Source: Flavobacterium tyrosinilyticum
GTDB lineage: Bacteria > Bacteroidota > Bacteroidia > Flavobacteriales > Flavobacteriaceae
Reading direction: 5' to 3'
Length of the DNA: 64,000 bases
Assembly: GCF_023656565.1 (NCBI RefSeq)
Contig: NZ_JAMOKG010000001.1
Coordinates: 626,456 to 690,455, forward strand
Shown here: positions 41,320 through 51,184 of the stretch, one piece after another
How the letters are laid out: each line of letters begins with the position of its first letter
Position numbering within the stretch: position 1 is the first letter of the stretch
Position numbers and translations under genes: made by a program
Notes under the pieces: model-generated
What the model saw: only the letters and a program-made list of their open reading frames with translations
Told to the model about the DNA's origin: nothing
Database searches by the model: none

Positions 41320-43893
41320 TTGAAAAATAATTCCACAAAAATAATAGCATTTCTTCTAATTGCAATATTAATTTGCGCTTGTAATGCCGTAAAAAGAGTT
41401 CCCGATGGAAAAAACCTTCTTGTAAAAAATAATATTTTAGTTAACGGAAAATCTACAAATGACGAAACAGCTTCTAACCAAATGTACCAAAAACCAAATG
41501 GTAAATTATTAGGTTACAAACTTCGATTAAATTTATACAATTTAGCCAATTTAAATCCAGATTCTACTTATCAGGCAAAATTTAAAAATAATCCTGGAAA
41601 ATATGAGCGTATGTCTAAAATACTCTCTGCAAAACAAGTAGACCGCCTTGGACAATCTTTTTATTACAAAGGAATTCATGAGTTTTTAAAAAGCACTGGT
41701 GAACCGCCTGTAATAATTGACACTTCAAAAACCAGAAAATCATTATTGCGTTTAAAATACTATTATTTTAACAATGGTTTTTTCAATGTTCATACCGATT
41801 ATACAATCGACACGATTGGATTAAAAAGAGCCGAAATTAATTATAACATCACTACAGGACCAGCTTATAAATTGGACACTATTAGAACCAAAATAATGAC
41901 TCCTGCACTAGACTCTTTATACAGAACCAACAATGAACCTTCTTTATTAAAATCTGGAAATCAATATAAAACTACCGATTTTGAAGAAGAGAAAAACCGT
42001 ATTACAACCTACTTTAGAAATCACGGAGCTTATTATTTTCAGCCTACTTATGTAACTTTTGACATTGATACCATTGGCAAAAAAGCAAAAGCCGATGTGA
42101 GTTTAATTATTAACAACAATACTATTCAGGAAAAAGATTCGAGCCGTACAGAGCCTTTTAAACTATACAAAATTAGTGATGTAAATATTTACACTGATTA
42201 TTCTGCCACTAATGCTAAGAAAAAACCAACAGATAGCGTAACATACAACAATTTTAATCTATACAGTTACAAAGGATTAAAATACAGACCGCGTGCTATT
42301 ACCGACGCGATTTTCATTACTAAAGGAAGCACTTTTGCCGATTTTAGAACCACCCTTTCTTCTCGCTCTTTAAACAATTTGAGGATTTTTAACTATCCTT
42401 CTATTCAATACGAAGTAGATAAGAGAGATTCTACAGCTCAATCTCTCATCGCTAATGTTTATTTGACTCCAAGAAAAAAATACAGTTTTGGAGCTACTCT
42501 TGACGTAACGCACTCTAATATTCAGGATTTCGGAATTGGAGCCAGCATTTCTGAAACGATTCGAAATGTATTTAATCGAGCAGAAACTCTTGAAATTTCA
42601 GCTCGTTTGAATGTTGGTTCATCTAGAGACATGGCCAATCCGAACAACAACTTCTTTAACGTTTCGGAATATGGTCTAGATATGAAATTGAATTTTCCGA
42701 GAATTTTACTGCCCTTTGGAACCGAAAAAATCATTCCGAAAAGCATGATTCCATATACCTCAATATCTTCTGGTTTTTCAAAACAGAGAAATATTGGTCT
42801 TGATAAAGAAAACTTCACAGGAGGTATCTCGTATAACTGGAGTCCAAAACGCCATAATACTGCGAAACTGGAATTATTGAATGCACAGTTTGTCCGCAAC
42901 TTAAATCCAGACAACTATTTTAGAGTTTACACTTCTTCTTATGATGATTTGAATGGAATTGGAAAAGACTACAATGTTAACCCTGGCAACTGGGGAGAAA
43001 CAACAGAAGAACAAGCAAGAAAAGATCTGACCATACCTAAAGGAACTACAGGATTTACGAATGACGTATTAACAGGCCAAACTACTCTAACACCTTCAGA
43101 CTCTCAATACCAAGAAGTTGAAAGTATTGAAGAAAGAAGAGTTCGTTTAACTGAAAATGATTTCATTCTGGCAACAAGTTTCTCTTTTACTAAAACAACT
43201 AAAAAAGATTTAGCAGATAACAACTTCTATCAATTTAGAACAAAAATAGAATCAGCGGGAACTTTATTGTCTTTAGTCTCTGAAATTGGAAACCTTCAAA
43301 AAAATTCAAGAGGTAATTATGAGATTTTCAATCTAGAATACTCAGAATATGTTAAAACTGAATTTGATTACATCAAACACTGGGACTTTGGAAAAGAAAA
43401 AGTTTTGGCTGTTAGAAGCTTCTTCGGAATTGCAGTTCCGTTTGGAAATTCAAATTACATTCCGTTTTCACGAAGTTATTATGCAGGAGGTTCAAATGAC
43501 AACCGTGCTTGGCAACCTTATGCTTTAGGACCGGGAAGTACAAATGCTGTAAATGACTTTAATGAAGCAAATATGAAAATTGCGGCAAGTATCGAATATC
43601 GCTTCAAAATTTTTGGAGATGTGAAAGGAGCTCTCTTTGCAGACGCCGGAAATATCTGGAATGTGCTCGATAATGTCGTAGATCCTAAAGCAAAATTTGA
43701 CAACTTAAACGATTTAGAAGAAATTGCTTTGGGTACAGGATTTGGTTTAAGATACGATTTGAGCTTTTTTGTTATTCGTTTAGATTTAGGGTTTAAGACC
43801 TATAATCCCTCGCATGACAAAGGAGATAGATGGTTTAAAGAATACAATTTTGGGCACTCGGTTTTAAATTTTGGTATAAATTATCCGTTCTAA
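41320..43893 (+). CDS. TamA-like outer-membrane lipoprotein (TamL)
   Basis: 857 aa. The start is TTG (TTG AAA AAT); no ATG is nearby and the promoter is just upstream. Lipoprotein signal peptide with lipobox LICAC (Cys near residue 20). POTRA-like repeats follow (SLLRLKYYYFNNGFFNVHTDY, RITTYFRNHGAYYFQPTYV). The C-terminal half is a BamA/TamA-type beta-barrel (GGSNDNRAWQPYALGPGS, ALFADAGNIWNV, LRYDLSFFVIRLDLGFK). TamL proteins, lipidated versions of TamA, occur in Bacteroidetes and are thought to aid outer-membrane assembly with TamB. Confidence 0.87.
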   Translation: MKNNSTKIIAFLLIAILICACNAVKRVPDGKNLLVKNNILVNGKSTNDETASNQMYQKPNGKLLGYKLRLNLYNLANLNPDSTYQAKFKNNPGKYERMSKILSAKQVDRLGQSFYYKGIHEFLKSTGEPPVIIDTSKTRKSLLRLKYYYFNNGFFNVHTDYTIDTIGLKRAEINYNITTGPAYKLDTIRTKIMTPALDSLYRTNNEPSLLKSGNQYKTTDFEEEKNRITTYFRNHGAYYFQPTYVTFDIDTIGKKAKADVSLIINNNTIQEKDSSRTEPFKLYKISDVNIYTDYSATNAKKKPTDSVTYNNFNLYSYKGLKYRPRAITDAIFITKGSTFADFRTTLSSRSLNNLRIFNYPSIQYEVDKRDSTAQSLIANVYLTPRKKYSFGATLDVTHSNIQDFGIGASISETIRNVFNRAETLEISARLNVGSSRDMANPNNNFFNVSEYGLDMKLNFPRILLPFGTEKIIPKSMIPYTSISSGFSKQRNIGLDKENFTGGISYNWSPKRHNTAKLELLNAQFVRNLNPDNYFRVYTSSYDDLNGIGKDYNVNPGNWGETTEEQARKDLTIPKGTTGFTNDVLTGQTTLTPSDSQYQEVESIEERRVRLTENDFILATSFSFTKTTKKDLADNNFYQFRTKIESAGTLLSLVSEIGNLQKNSRGNYEIFNLEYSEYVKTEFDYIKHWDFGKEKVLAVRSFFGIAVPFGNSNYIPFSRSYYAGGSNDNRAWQPYALGPGSTNAVNDFNEANMKIAASIEYRFKIFGDVKGALFADAGNIWNVLDNVVDPKAKFDNLNDLEEIALGTGFGLRYDLSFFVIRLDLGFKTYNPSHDKGDRWFKEYNFGHSVLNFGINYPF

Positions 43894-43907
43894 TGCTAAT
43901 TAATTCT

Positions 43908-43915
43908 TATTTTTG
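43908..43915 (+). promoter_or_regulatory. fbaA promoter element
   Basis: TATTTTTG, perfect TAnnTTTG, 38 bases before the ATG. Confidence 0.65.
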
Positions 43916-43953
43916 CAACCTAAAAACTAAAAACAACTATAAAAAAAATTACA

Positions 43954-45021
43954 ATGGCACATAACATTAAACCAGGAGTAGCTACAGGAGATCAAGTACA
44001 AGAGATCTTTAATTATGCTAAAGAGAAGGGTTTTGCTCTTCCAGCAGTAAACGTTACTGGATCAAGCACAATTAACGGAGTTCTTGAAACTGCAGCAAAA
44101 CTAAACGCGCCAGTTATCATTCAATTTTCTAACGGAGGAGCACAATTCAACGCTGGAAAAGGATTATCAAATGCAGGTGAAAAAGCAGCAATCGCAGGAG
44201 GAATCGCGGGAGCAAAACATATTCATACTTTGGCAGAAGCTTACGGTGCAACTGTAATCTTACACACTGACCACTGTGCAAAAAAACTTTTACCTTGGAT
44301 TGATGGTTTATTAGATGCTTCTGAAAAACACTTTGCAGAAACAGGAAAACCATTATTCAGTTCTCACATGATCGATTTGTCTGAGGAGCCAATCGAAGAA
44401 AACATCGAGATCTGTAAAGAATATTTAGCTAGAATGAGCAAAATGGGTATGACATTAGAAATCGAACTTGGTATTACAGGTGGTGAAGAAGATGGTGTTG
44501 ATAACTCTGATGTTGACAGCTCAAAACTATATACTCAACCAGAAGAAGTAGCTTACGCTTACGAAGAATTATCTAAAGTAAGCCCTAAATTTACAATTGC
44601 CGCTGCTTTCGGAAACGTTCACGGTGTTTACAAACCAGGAAACGTAAAATTAACTCCAAAAATCTTAAAAAATTCTCAAGATTTCGTACAAAACAAATTC
44701 AACACAGGACACAATCCAGTTGATTTCGTATTCCACGGAGGTTCAGGTTCTACACTTGAAGAAATCAGAGAAGGAATTAGCTACGGAGTTATCAAAATGA
44801 ACATCGATACAGATTTACAGTTTGCATACACTGAAGGAATCCGTGATTATATGGTTAAAAACCTTGACTATTTGAAATCACAAATTGGTAACCCAGAAGG
44901 TGCTGATGCTCCAAACAAAAAATATTACGATCCAAGAAGATGGGTTCGTGAAAGCGAAGTAACTTTCAACGCAAGATTGGAACAAGCTTTTGCAGATTTA
45001 AATAACGTAAACACGCTTTAA
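43954..45021 (+). CDS. fbaA: Fructose-bisphosphate aldolase, class II
   Basis: 355 aa. Zinc ligands and substrate residues of class IIA: VILHTDHCAKKLLPW, SSHMIDLSEEPIEENI, ELGITGGEEDGVD, AAFGNVHGVYKPGN and FHGGSGSTLEEI, KMNIDTD. It cleaves fructose 1,6-bisphosphate in glycolysis and works in reverse in gluconeogenesis. It is separated from accD by an inverted word array. Confidence 0.97.
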   Translation: MAHNIKPGVATGDQVQEIFNYAKEKGFALPAVNVTGSSTINGVLETAAKLNAPVIIQFSNGGAQFNAGKGLSNAGEKAAIAGGIAGAKHIHTLAEAYGATVILHTDHCAKKLLPWIDGLLDASEKHFAETGKPLFSSHMIDLSEEPIEENIEICKEYLARMSKMGMTLEIELGITGGEEDGVDNSDVDSSKLYTQPEEVAYAYEELSKVSPKFTIAAAFGNVHGVYKPGNVKLTPKILKNSQDFVQNKFNTGHNPVDFVFHGGSGSTLEEIREGISYGVIKMNIDTDLQFAYTEGIRDYMVKNLDYLKSQIGNPEGADAPNKKYYDPRRWVRESEVTFNARLEQAFADLNNVNTL

Positions 45022-45121
45022 ATTTTAGATTTCTGATTTTAGATTTCAGACTTCTAAAAGCCTGAAATCTAATTTCTGAATCAGATTAAAAATCTAAAAT
45101 CTAAAATCTACATTCTAAAAT
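45022..45121. repeat. Inverted AAATCTA word array between fbaA and accD
   Basis: Left half TTTAGATTTCTGATTTTAGA, right half three AAATCTA words, with an internal hairpin GATTTCAG / CTGAAATC. The array fills the whole spacer. It is very like that between etfB and etfA. Confidence 0.75.
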
Positions 45122-45128
45122 TAAAAAA

Positions 45129-45983
45129 ATGGCTTGGTTTAAAAGACAAGAAAAAGGGATTACGACCGCGACAGAAGATAAGATGGACGTTCCGAAAGGA
45201 TTGTGGTACAAATCTCCTACTGGAAAAATTATTGATGCTGACGAATTAGCGAGAAATTTATTCGTGAGCCCTGAAGATGATTTTCATGTTCGAATTGGAA
45301 GCGCAACCTATTTTGAAATTTTATTCGACAACAACGAATTTGTTGAGTTAGACAAAAACATGACTTCTAAAGATCCTTTGCATTTTGTGGATACAAAAAA
45401 ATATGCAGAGCGTTTGAAAGATGTAATGGAAAAAACTCACTTAAAAGACGCTGTTCGTACGGGAGTAGGAAAATCTAAAGGAAGAGAACTTGTAATCTGT
45501 TGTATGGATTTTGCATTCATCGGTGGATCTATGGGGGCTGTAGTAGGTGAAAAAATCGCAAGAGGTATTGATCACGCTATTAAAAACAAACTTCCTTTTG
45601 TAATGATTTCTAAATCTGGTGGAGCTCGTATGATGGAAGCTGCTTATTCTTTAATGCAATTAGCAAAAACTTCTGTAAAACTAGCTCAATTAGCTGAAGC
45701 TAAATTACCTTATATTTCTCTTTGTACAGATCCAACAACTGGAGGAACAACAGCATCATACGCTATGTTAGGAGATATCAACATCTCTGAGCCAGGCGCA
45801 TTGATTGGTTTTGCAGGTCCGCGTGTTGTACGTGACACTACAGGAAAAGATTTACCAGAAGGTTTCCAAACTGCTGAGTTCTTATTAGAGCACGGTTTCT
45901 TAGACTTTATCACGCCTAGAAAAGAATTGAAAGATAAGATCAACTTATATATCGATTTGATTCAAAATAATGATATTAGATAG
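45129..45983 (+). CDS. accD: Acetyl-CoA carboxylase carboxyltransferase, beta subunit, without zinc finger
   Basis: 284 aa. The crotonase-type carboxyltransferase core is intact ([64 protein letters not shown]). In E. coli the N-terminus holds a Cys4 zinc ribbon; here the aligned stretch is [20 protein letters not shown] followed by LFVSPEDDF, with no cysteine. The lost zinc ribbon implies a different RNA or partner contact. It transfers carboxyl from biotin to acetyl-CoA with AccA, which is elsewhere. Confidence 0.93.
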   Translation: MAWFKRQEKGITTATEDKMDVPKGLWYKSPTGKIIDADELARNLFVSPEDDFHVRIGSATYFEILFDNNEFVELDKNMTSKDPLHFVDTKKYAERLKDVMEKTHLKDAVRTGVGKSKGRELVICCMDFAFIGGSMGAVVGEKIARGIDHAIKNKLPFVMISKSGGARMMEAAYSLMQLAKTSVKLAQLAEAKLPYISLCTDPTTGGTTASYAMLGDINISEPGALIGFAGPRVVRDTTGKDLPEGFQTAEFLLEHGFLDFITPRKELKDKINLYIDLIQNNDIR

Positions 45984-46005
45984 TTTTAAAACTACTAGAA
46001 CATAT

Positions 46006-46038
46006 AAATCCCATTCGCTTCTGCAGATGGGATTTTTT
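46006..46038. terminator. Terminator between accD and the cupin gene
   Basis: AAATCCCAT / ATGGGATTT then T-tract. Confidence 0.85.
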
Positions 46039-46070
46039 TTATATTTTATTTCCTAGATAAAACACTTGGA

Positions 46071-46958
46071 TCATCCCGCTTTTTTCAAATCCTTTTTTAA
46101 TTGTTTTTCAGCAATTACAAACGCTCGCTTTTCGCGCCAAACAGCATAACGTTCTCTAAATATCACTTTTATACCGCTATCTACGGCTCCATGCATAAAC
46201 AAGCTCCAAACACTGGCTATTTTACGAGAAACAGATTGATCCCATGCGCGAAGTGTTAGAGAAAAAGAACCGTCTATGTAACGCATCCAATGCCACATTC
46301 CTGTTGGCATGAATAACGTATCACCATGTTCTAAAAAAACTTCATAACCTTCTACTCCTTTTAGAGCTGGGAATTTTTCAAAATCGGGATTAGCAACATC
46401 ATAATCTTCTAATGCATAAGTCGTATTTGGAAGACAATACAATCTTTTCTTCCATTTGTTATCAAATAAGATAATATGCTTCCTTCCACCGAAATGAGTG
46501 TGAAAAAGATGCGGTAAATCGATATCATAATGTAGAAAAGTAATCGCCTTAGAACCGCCAAAAAACATCGCAGGCATACTTTCTATAAAACCTCCCATTA
46601 ATTCTTTAGGAACTTTTACATCGTCAATTAATTCTGGTCTATGTTTGAAAAGATTAAAGAAAAAAATACGCAATTGTGTGGGTTCGCGTTTGATCAAATC
46701 CAAATATTCTCCAAATTTCATACTCGCAATCGAAGCATTGATTACTTTTTTTGGATCTGCCTTTGAATTATCTACAAGTTTAACCTCTATATCTCCAGCA
46801 ATCTGCTTGAAATACTCTGTTGACCATTTTTCTCTTGCTGGCCAATCTTTTGTAAGCCCCTTTATGATTAAAGGTTTTCTTTTATCTAGGTAATTCTTTT
46901 TAAAATCTTCCCTAGAAATCGACTCAACAGTATCAACAGATTTAAGATTAAAGCTCAT
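46071..46958 (-). CDS. Cupin-8/JmjC-like Fe(II)/2-oxoglutarate oxygenase
   Basis: 295 aa. The iron facial triad is visible as HYD (LHYDIDLPHLFHTHFGG) and the distal His in FMPTGMWHWMRYID; the 2-oxoglutarate-type region KHIILF follows. The N-terminus (SREDFKKNYLDKRKPLIIKG, DWPAREKW) is typical of cupin-8 proteins. Relatives hydroxylate protein side chains or ribosomal proteins (as YcfD/RoxA does for ribosomal protein L16). The substrate here cannot be read. Confidence 0.82.
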   Translation of the reverse strand: MSFNLKSVDTVESISREDFKKNYLDKRKPLIIKGLTKDWPAREKWSTEYFKQIAGDIEVKLVDNSKADPKKVINASIASMKFGEYLDLIKREPTQLRIFFFNLFKHRPELIDDVKVPKELMGGFIESMPAMFFGGSKAITFLHYDIDLPHLFHTHFGGRKHIILFDNKWKKRLYCLPNTTYALEDYDVANPDFEKFPALKGVEGYEVFLEHGDTLFMPTGMWHWMRYIDGSFSLTLRAWDQSVSRKIASVWSLFMHGAVDSGIKVIFRERYAVWREKRAFVIAEKQLKKDLKKAG

Positions 46959-47048
46959 TTATCTTGTGTTTTAATTTGTTGCCTATCAAATGTATCTATT
47001 TATTCCCACTCAACAAAATTTACAATTAAATAACATAAAAACAATATT

Positions 47049-48296
47049 TTACATTCCTGTTCGAATGGCTTCTACAGGATCTAAATTTGCCGCCGAAATA
47101 GCAGGAAGAATTCCAGAAATCAAACCAATAAGAGCCGCTAAACTAGTTCCTAAAAGAATGTTTCCTAAACTCAAAACAAATTCAAAATCAAGGGCTTTTG
47201 TTAAGATTACAGCAATTCCCCAAACCATCAGCAGACCTATAATTCCGCCAATAACAGAAAGAATAACGGCTTCAAACAAAAATTGAAATAAGATAAATTT
47301 ATTCTTCGCTCCCAATGATTTCTGAATCCCGATTAGATTGGTTCTTTCTTTAACCGAAACAAACATAATATTCGCAATTCCGAACCCGCCAACTAAAAGA
47401 GAAAACCCACTAATGATCCACCCCACAAAATTCATCTGACCTAAAATTCCGTCAATGAAATCGGTAAATCCAGAAAGTACATTAATAAAGAAATTATCCA
47501 TTTCTCCTGCTTTCATCCCACGGATTGCTCGAAGCTTTTGGGCAATTTCTGCTTTATATGCCTCCATATCTACGCCTTTTTCTGGCTTTAAAACTATAAC
47601 TGGAGTCATCGAATCACTGTCTCCATACATTCTTCTCAAAAAATTAGCTGGAAGATAAACCGAAGTATCATTGCTGTCTCCAAAAAAACCGGCTCCTTGT
47701 TTTGCCATTACGCCAATTACAGTAAATCGCTGTCCATATAAGCGAATATTTTTCCCAATTGGATCACTGGAACCAAAAAGTCCTTCGGCTATATCATATC
47801 CAAGAACAATAACGGGAGTTCCTGAATTAGATTCAGATTCGTTATAAAATCTTCCTTTGTCAAAACTCAATCCGTCAATATCGACCATTTCGTTTGATGC
47901 CGGAATAATATTTACATCGCTGACTGTTTTAGAATCATATTTTAAACTTTCCCTATTTACAAAAAGCTGATATGCTACTTGATCGGTATTATTCATTGAA
48001 TTTTTTAAACCAATATATTCGTCATATTTTACATTTGGAAACTGTTCTCTCTTCCATTGCGGAATTTCAGACGGCCCAAAGCAGTATTTCATTAAATAAA
48101 TTGTATTTTTATCTAAGCTACTCAGATCTTTAGAGATTTTTTTATCTAAAGAGTCAACAGCGGCCAAAACGGCAATGATTGAAAAAATACCGATCGTTAC
48201 ACCTAAAAGCGACAATAATGTGCGTAATTTATTATTTCGCAAAGCATTGATGGCAAAGCTTAGACTTTCTTTTAATAATCTTAGATAAACGATCAT
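47049..48296 (-). CDS. MacB/FtsX-type ABC transporter permease
   Basis: 415 aa. N-terminal helix after SFAINALRNNKLRTLLSLLGVTIGIFSIIAV, a periplasmic MacB_PCD domain (residues 45-285), and three C-terminal helices (FtsX domain, from about residue 290: SLLVGGFGIANIMFVSVKERTNLIGIQKSLGA). The GV.IG..SII motif after the first helix is characteristic. It would need a separate ATPase and perhaps a membrane-fusion partner, not in the window. The export substrate is unknown. Confidence 0.9.
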   Translation of the reverse strand: MIVYLRLLKESLSFAINALRNNKLRTLLSLLGVTIGIFSIIAVLAAVDSLDKKISKDLSSLDKNTIYLMKYCFGPSEIPQWKREQFPNVKYDEYIGLKNSMNNTDQVAYQLFVNRESLKYDSKTVSDVNIIPASNEMVDIDGLSFDKGRFYNESESNSGTPVIVLGYDIAEGLFGSSDPIGKNIRLYGQRFTVIGVMAKQGAGFFGDSNDTSVYLPANFLRRMYGDSDSMTPVIVLKPEKGVDMEAYKAEIAQKLRAIRGMKAGEMDNFFINVLSGFTDFIDGILGQMNFVGWIISGFSLLVGGFGIANIMFVSVKERTNLIGIQKSLGAKNKFILFQFLFEAVILSVIGGIIGLLMVWGIAVILTKALDFEFVLSLGNILLGTSLAALIGLISGILPAISAANLDPVEAIRTGM

Positions 48297-48429
48297 ATTT
48301 TTGTATATTTCAATAAAGTAAAATTCAATAATTTAAATTCAAAAACCTAATAAAAGTTAACTTACTCATCAGTAGATTTTTTTAGCATTTTGTTACACTA
48401 ATTTTCTTTAATATAATATATAAAAAAAC

Positions 48430-48437
48430 TACTTTTG
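48430..48437 (+). promoter_or_regulatory. purH promoter element
   Basis: TACTTTTG, perfect TAnnTTTG. It overlaps a TTG that could be mistaken for a start; the true start must lie downstream, at the ATG at 48462. Confidence 0.7.
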
Positions 48438-48461
48438 CAGTCTCAAAATCATAACTACACA

Positions 48462-49988
48462 ATGAGCACAACAAAAAAAATACAATCGGCATTAATTTCT
48501 GTTTTTTCTAAAGATGGATTAGAACCAATTGTTAGAAAATTACACGAACAAAATGTAACACTTTATTCAACTGGAGGAACTGAAGATTTCATCAAAAACC
48601 TTGGTATTCCAGTCGTTCCTGTTGAGGATATCACTTCTTTCCCTGAAATTCTTGGCGGAAGAGTAAAAACTTTACACCCAAAGATTTTTGGCGGAATCTT
48701 GAATCGTCAAGATAATGAAAGCGACGTTCAGCAAATGAAGGAATTTGATATTCCTCAAATCGATTTAGTAATTGTTGATTTATATCCTTTTGAAAAAACA
48801 GTTGCTTCTGGAGCTAGCGAACAAGATATTATTGAGAAAATTGATATTGGTGGTATTTCATTAATTCGTGCTGGTGCAAAAAATTTCAAAGATACTGTAA
48901 TTGTTGCTTCTGTTAACGAGTACAGCTTACTTTTGGATTTGATTACGGAGCAAGATGGAGCAACAACTTTGGAAAACAGAAGATTGTTGGCTACTAAAGC
49001 ATTCCACGTTTCCTCTCACTACGATGGAGCTATTTTTAATTATTTCAATACAGACGAGACTATTTACAAAGAAAGCATTGCAAATGGTCAAGTTTTAAGA
49101 TACGGTGAAAACCCTCACCAAAAAGGATTCTTCTTTGGAGATTTTGATGCAATGTTCAACAAACTTCACGGAAAAGAATTATCTTACAATAATTTACTTG
49201 ATGTTGATGCTGCAGTAAATTTAATTGCTGAATTTAAAACTGACGGACCAACGTTCGCCATTTTAAAACATAACAATGCTTGCGGATTGGCTTCAAGAAA
49301 AACAATCAGCGAAGCTTATTTAGCCGCTTTAGCTTGTGATCCTACTTCTGCTTTTGGAGGAGTGTTAATTTCTAACACAAAAATTGATTTAGAAACTGCA
49401 CAAGAAATCAACAAATTATTCTGCGAGGTTGTAATCGCTCCTGCATATGATGATGAGGCAGTTACAGTTTTACAAGAGAAGAAAAACAGAATTATTTTAG
49501 TTCAAAATGAAGTGGAATTACCTTCTCGTCAAGTAAGAACTTGTCTTAATGGTTTGTTAATTCAGGACAGAAATAATATTACGGATAATAAAGAGCATTT
49601 AAAAACCGTTACAATTACAGAACCTACTGCTCAAGAGATCGAAGATTTGATCTTTGCTTCTAAAATCTGCAAGAATACAAAATCAAACACTATTGTATTT
49701 GCTAAGAACGGAACATTGATTTCATCAGGTACAGGTCAGACTTCAAGAGTTGACGCTTTAATTCAAGCTGTTGACAAAGCAAAAGCTTTTGGATTTGATT
49801 TAAATGGAGCTTCGATGGCAAGTGATGCATTTTTCCCATTTCCGGATTGTGTAGAATTAGCCAAAAAAGCAGGAATAACTGCTGTAATTCAGCCAGGAGG
49901 TTCAATTAAAGACGAATTAAGTATAAATTATTGCAATGAAAATAATCTTGCAATGGTATTTACAGGAACTCGTCATTTTAAACATTAA
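48462..49988 (+). CDS. purH: Bifunctional AICAR transformylase / IMP cyclohydrolase
   Basis: 508 aa from ATG 48462. N-terminal IMP cyclohydrolase (ALISVFSKDGLEPIVRKL, YSTGGTEDFIKNLGIPV, GGRVKTLHPKIFGGIL) and C-terminal transformylase (YGENPHQKGFF, LKHNNACGLA with the catalytic Lys-His, TSAFGGVLISN, SDAFFPFPD). It carries out the last two steps of purine synthesis using 10-formyl-THF. The chosen start removes nine residues of a TTG version that overlaps the promoter. Confidence 0.96.
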   Translation: MSTTKKIQSALISVFSKDGLEPIVRKLHEQNVTLYSTGGTEDFIKNLGIPVVPVEDITSFPEILGGRVKTLHPKIFGGILNRQDNESDVQQMKEFDIPQIDLVIVDLYPFEKTVASGASEQDIIEKIDIGGISLIRAGAKNFKDTVIVASVNEYSLLLDLITEQDGATTLENRRLLATKAFHVSSHYDGAIFNYFNTDETIYKESIANGQVLRYGENPHQKGFFFGDFDAMFNKLHGKELSYNNLLDVDAAVNLIAEFKTDGPTFAILKHNNACGLASRKTISEAYLAALACDPTSAFGGVLISNTKIDLETAQEINKLFCEVVIAPAYDDEAVTVLQEKKNRIILVQNEVELPSRQVRTCLNGLLIQDRNNITDNKEHLKTVTITEPTAQEIEDLIFASKICKNTKSNTIVFAKNGTLISSGTGQTSRVDALIQAVDKAKAFGFDLNGASMASDAFFPFPDCVELAKKAGITAVIQPGGSIKDELSINYCNENNLAMVFTGTRHFKH

Positions 49989-49994
49989 TTTGTT

Positions 49995-50002
49995 TAACTT
50001 TG
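49995..50002 (+). promoter_or_regulatory. Promoter element of the mre cluster
   Basis: TAACTTTG, perfect TAnnTTTG, 43 bases before mreB. Confidence 0.55.
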
Positions 50003-50044
50003 TTCGATAAATAATTTATAACATTTTAAACCCCTAAAAAACTT

Positions 50045-51073
50045 ATGGGATTTTTTGATTTCATGACCGAGGATATTGCGATAGACCTTGGAACCGCAAA
50101 CACTTTAATCATTCATAATGATAAAGTTGTCATTGATAGTCCATCTATCGTTGCACGTGATAGAGTATCAGGCAAAATCATTGCTGTTGGTAAGGAAGCC
50201 AATATGATGCAAGGTAAAACACATGAAAACATCAAAACTATAAGGCCTTTGAAAGATGGTGTAATCGCTGATTTTGATGCTTCGGAAAAAATGATCAATA
50301 TGTTCATTAAAAGTATTCCTGCATTGAAAAAAAGAATGTTTACTCCAGCTTTACGTATGGTTGTATGTATTCCTTCTGGTATTACTGAAGTGGAGATGAG
50401 AGCGGTGAAGGAATCTTGTGAGAGAGTAAACGGAAAAGAAGTTTACTTGATTCATGAGCCAATGGCAGCGGCAATTGGTATTGGTATAGACATTATGCAG
50501 CCAAAAGGTAACATGATTGTAGATATCGGAGGTGGTACAACAGAAATTGCTGTTATCGCTTTAGGTGGAATTGTATGTGACAAATCTGTAAAAATTGCAG
50601 GTGACGTTTTCACAAACGACATCGTTTACTACATGCGTACACAGCATAACCTTTTTGTGGGAGAAAGTACTGCAGAAAAAATTAAAATTCAAATCGGAGC
50701 GGCTATTGAAGATTTAGATGGTCCGCCAGAAGATATGTCAGTTCAAGGTAGAGATTTGCTTACTGGTAAACCAAAACAAGTAGATGTTTCTTACCGTGAA
50801 ATTGCAAAAGCATTAGACAAATCTATTCAGCGTATTGAAGATGCGGTAATGGAAACATTATCTCAGACTCCGCCAGAATTAGCAGCAGATATCTACAACA
50901 CTGGTATCTATTTAGCTGGTGGTGGATCGATGCTAAGAGGTCTTGACAAACGTATTTCTCAAAAAACAGACTTACCGGTTTATATTGCCGAAGATCCTTT
51001 AAGAGCAGTTGTACGAGGAACAGGAATGGCTCTTAAAAACATCGCTAAATTTAAAAGTATCTTAATCAAATAA
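50045..51073 (+). CDS. mreB: Rod shape-determining protein MreB
   Basis: 342 aa actin-fold protein: DLGTANTLI (phosphate 1), DIGGGTTEIAVI (phosphate 2) and LAGGGSMLRGLD (adenosine), with VVCIPSGITEVE. It forms membrane-bound filaments that guide lateral wall synthesis. It leads the mreB-mreC-mreD-pbp2-rodA cluster. A stem-loop without U-tract separates it from mreC. Confidence 0.98.
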   Translation: MGFFDFMTEDIAIDLGTANTLIIHNDKVVIDSPSIVARDRVSGKIIAVGKEANMMQGKTHENIKTIRPLKDGVIADFDASEKMINMFIKSIPALKKRMFTPALRMVVCIPSGITEVEMRAVKESCERVNGKEVYLIHEPMAAAIGIGIDIMQPKGNMIVDIGGGTTEIAVIALGGIVCDKSVKIAGDVFTNDIVYYMRTQHNLFVGESTAEKIKIQIGAAIEDLDGPPEDMSVQGRDLLTGKPKQVDVSYREIAKALDKSIQRIEDAVMETLSQTPPELAADIYNTGIYLAGGGSMLRGLDKRISQKTDLPVYIAEDPLRAVVRGTGMALKNIAKFKSILIK

Positions 51074-51097
51074 GATTCAAAATAACAATCAATTTAC

Positions 51098-51138
51098 TTT
51101 TATAAGGGTCAGATTTTTAATATTTGACCCTTGTAAAA
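51098..51138 (+). other. Stem-loop in the mreB-mreC spacer
   Basis: TTTTATAAGGGTCA / TGACCCTTGTAAAA, 14 pairs including one G-U, 13-base loop, followed by AC rather than a U-tract. It may be a processing or stability element that lets mreB be made in excess over mreCD, or a weak terminator. Confidence 0.6.
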
Positions 51139-51184
51139 ACTGAAACCTTTAAGCATATCCTGAAACAAAATAACCAGACAAGAA

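Noticed and set aside
42522..42914. 130-codon frame opposite the TamA-like gene
   Set aside because: Antisense shadow without its own promoter or known family.
48435..48461. TTG start extending purH by nine codons
   Set aside because: The TTG is part of the -7 element TACTTTTG, so it would not be transcribed as a start.
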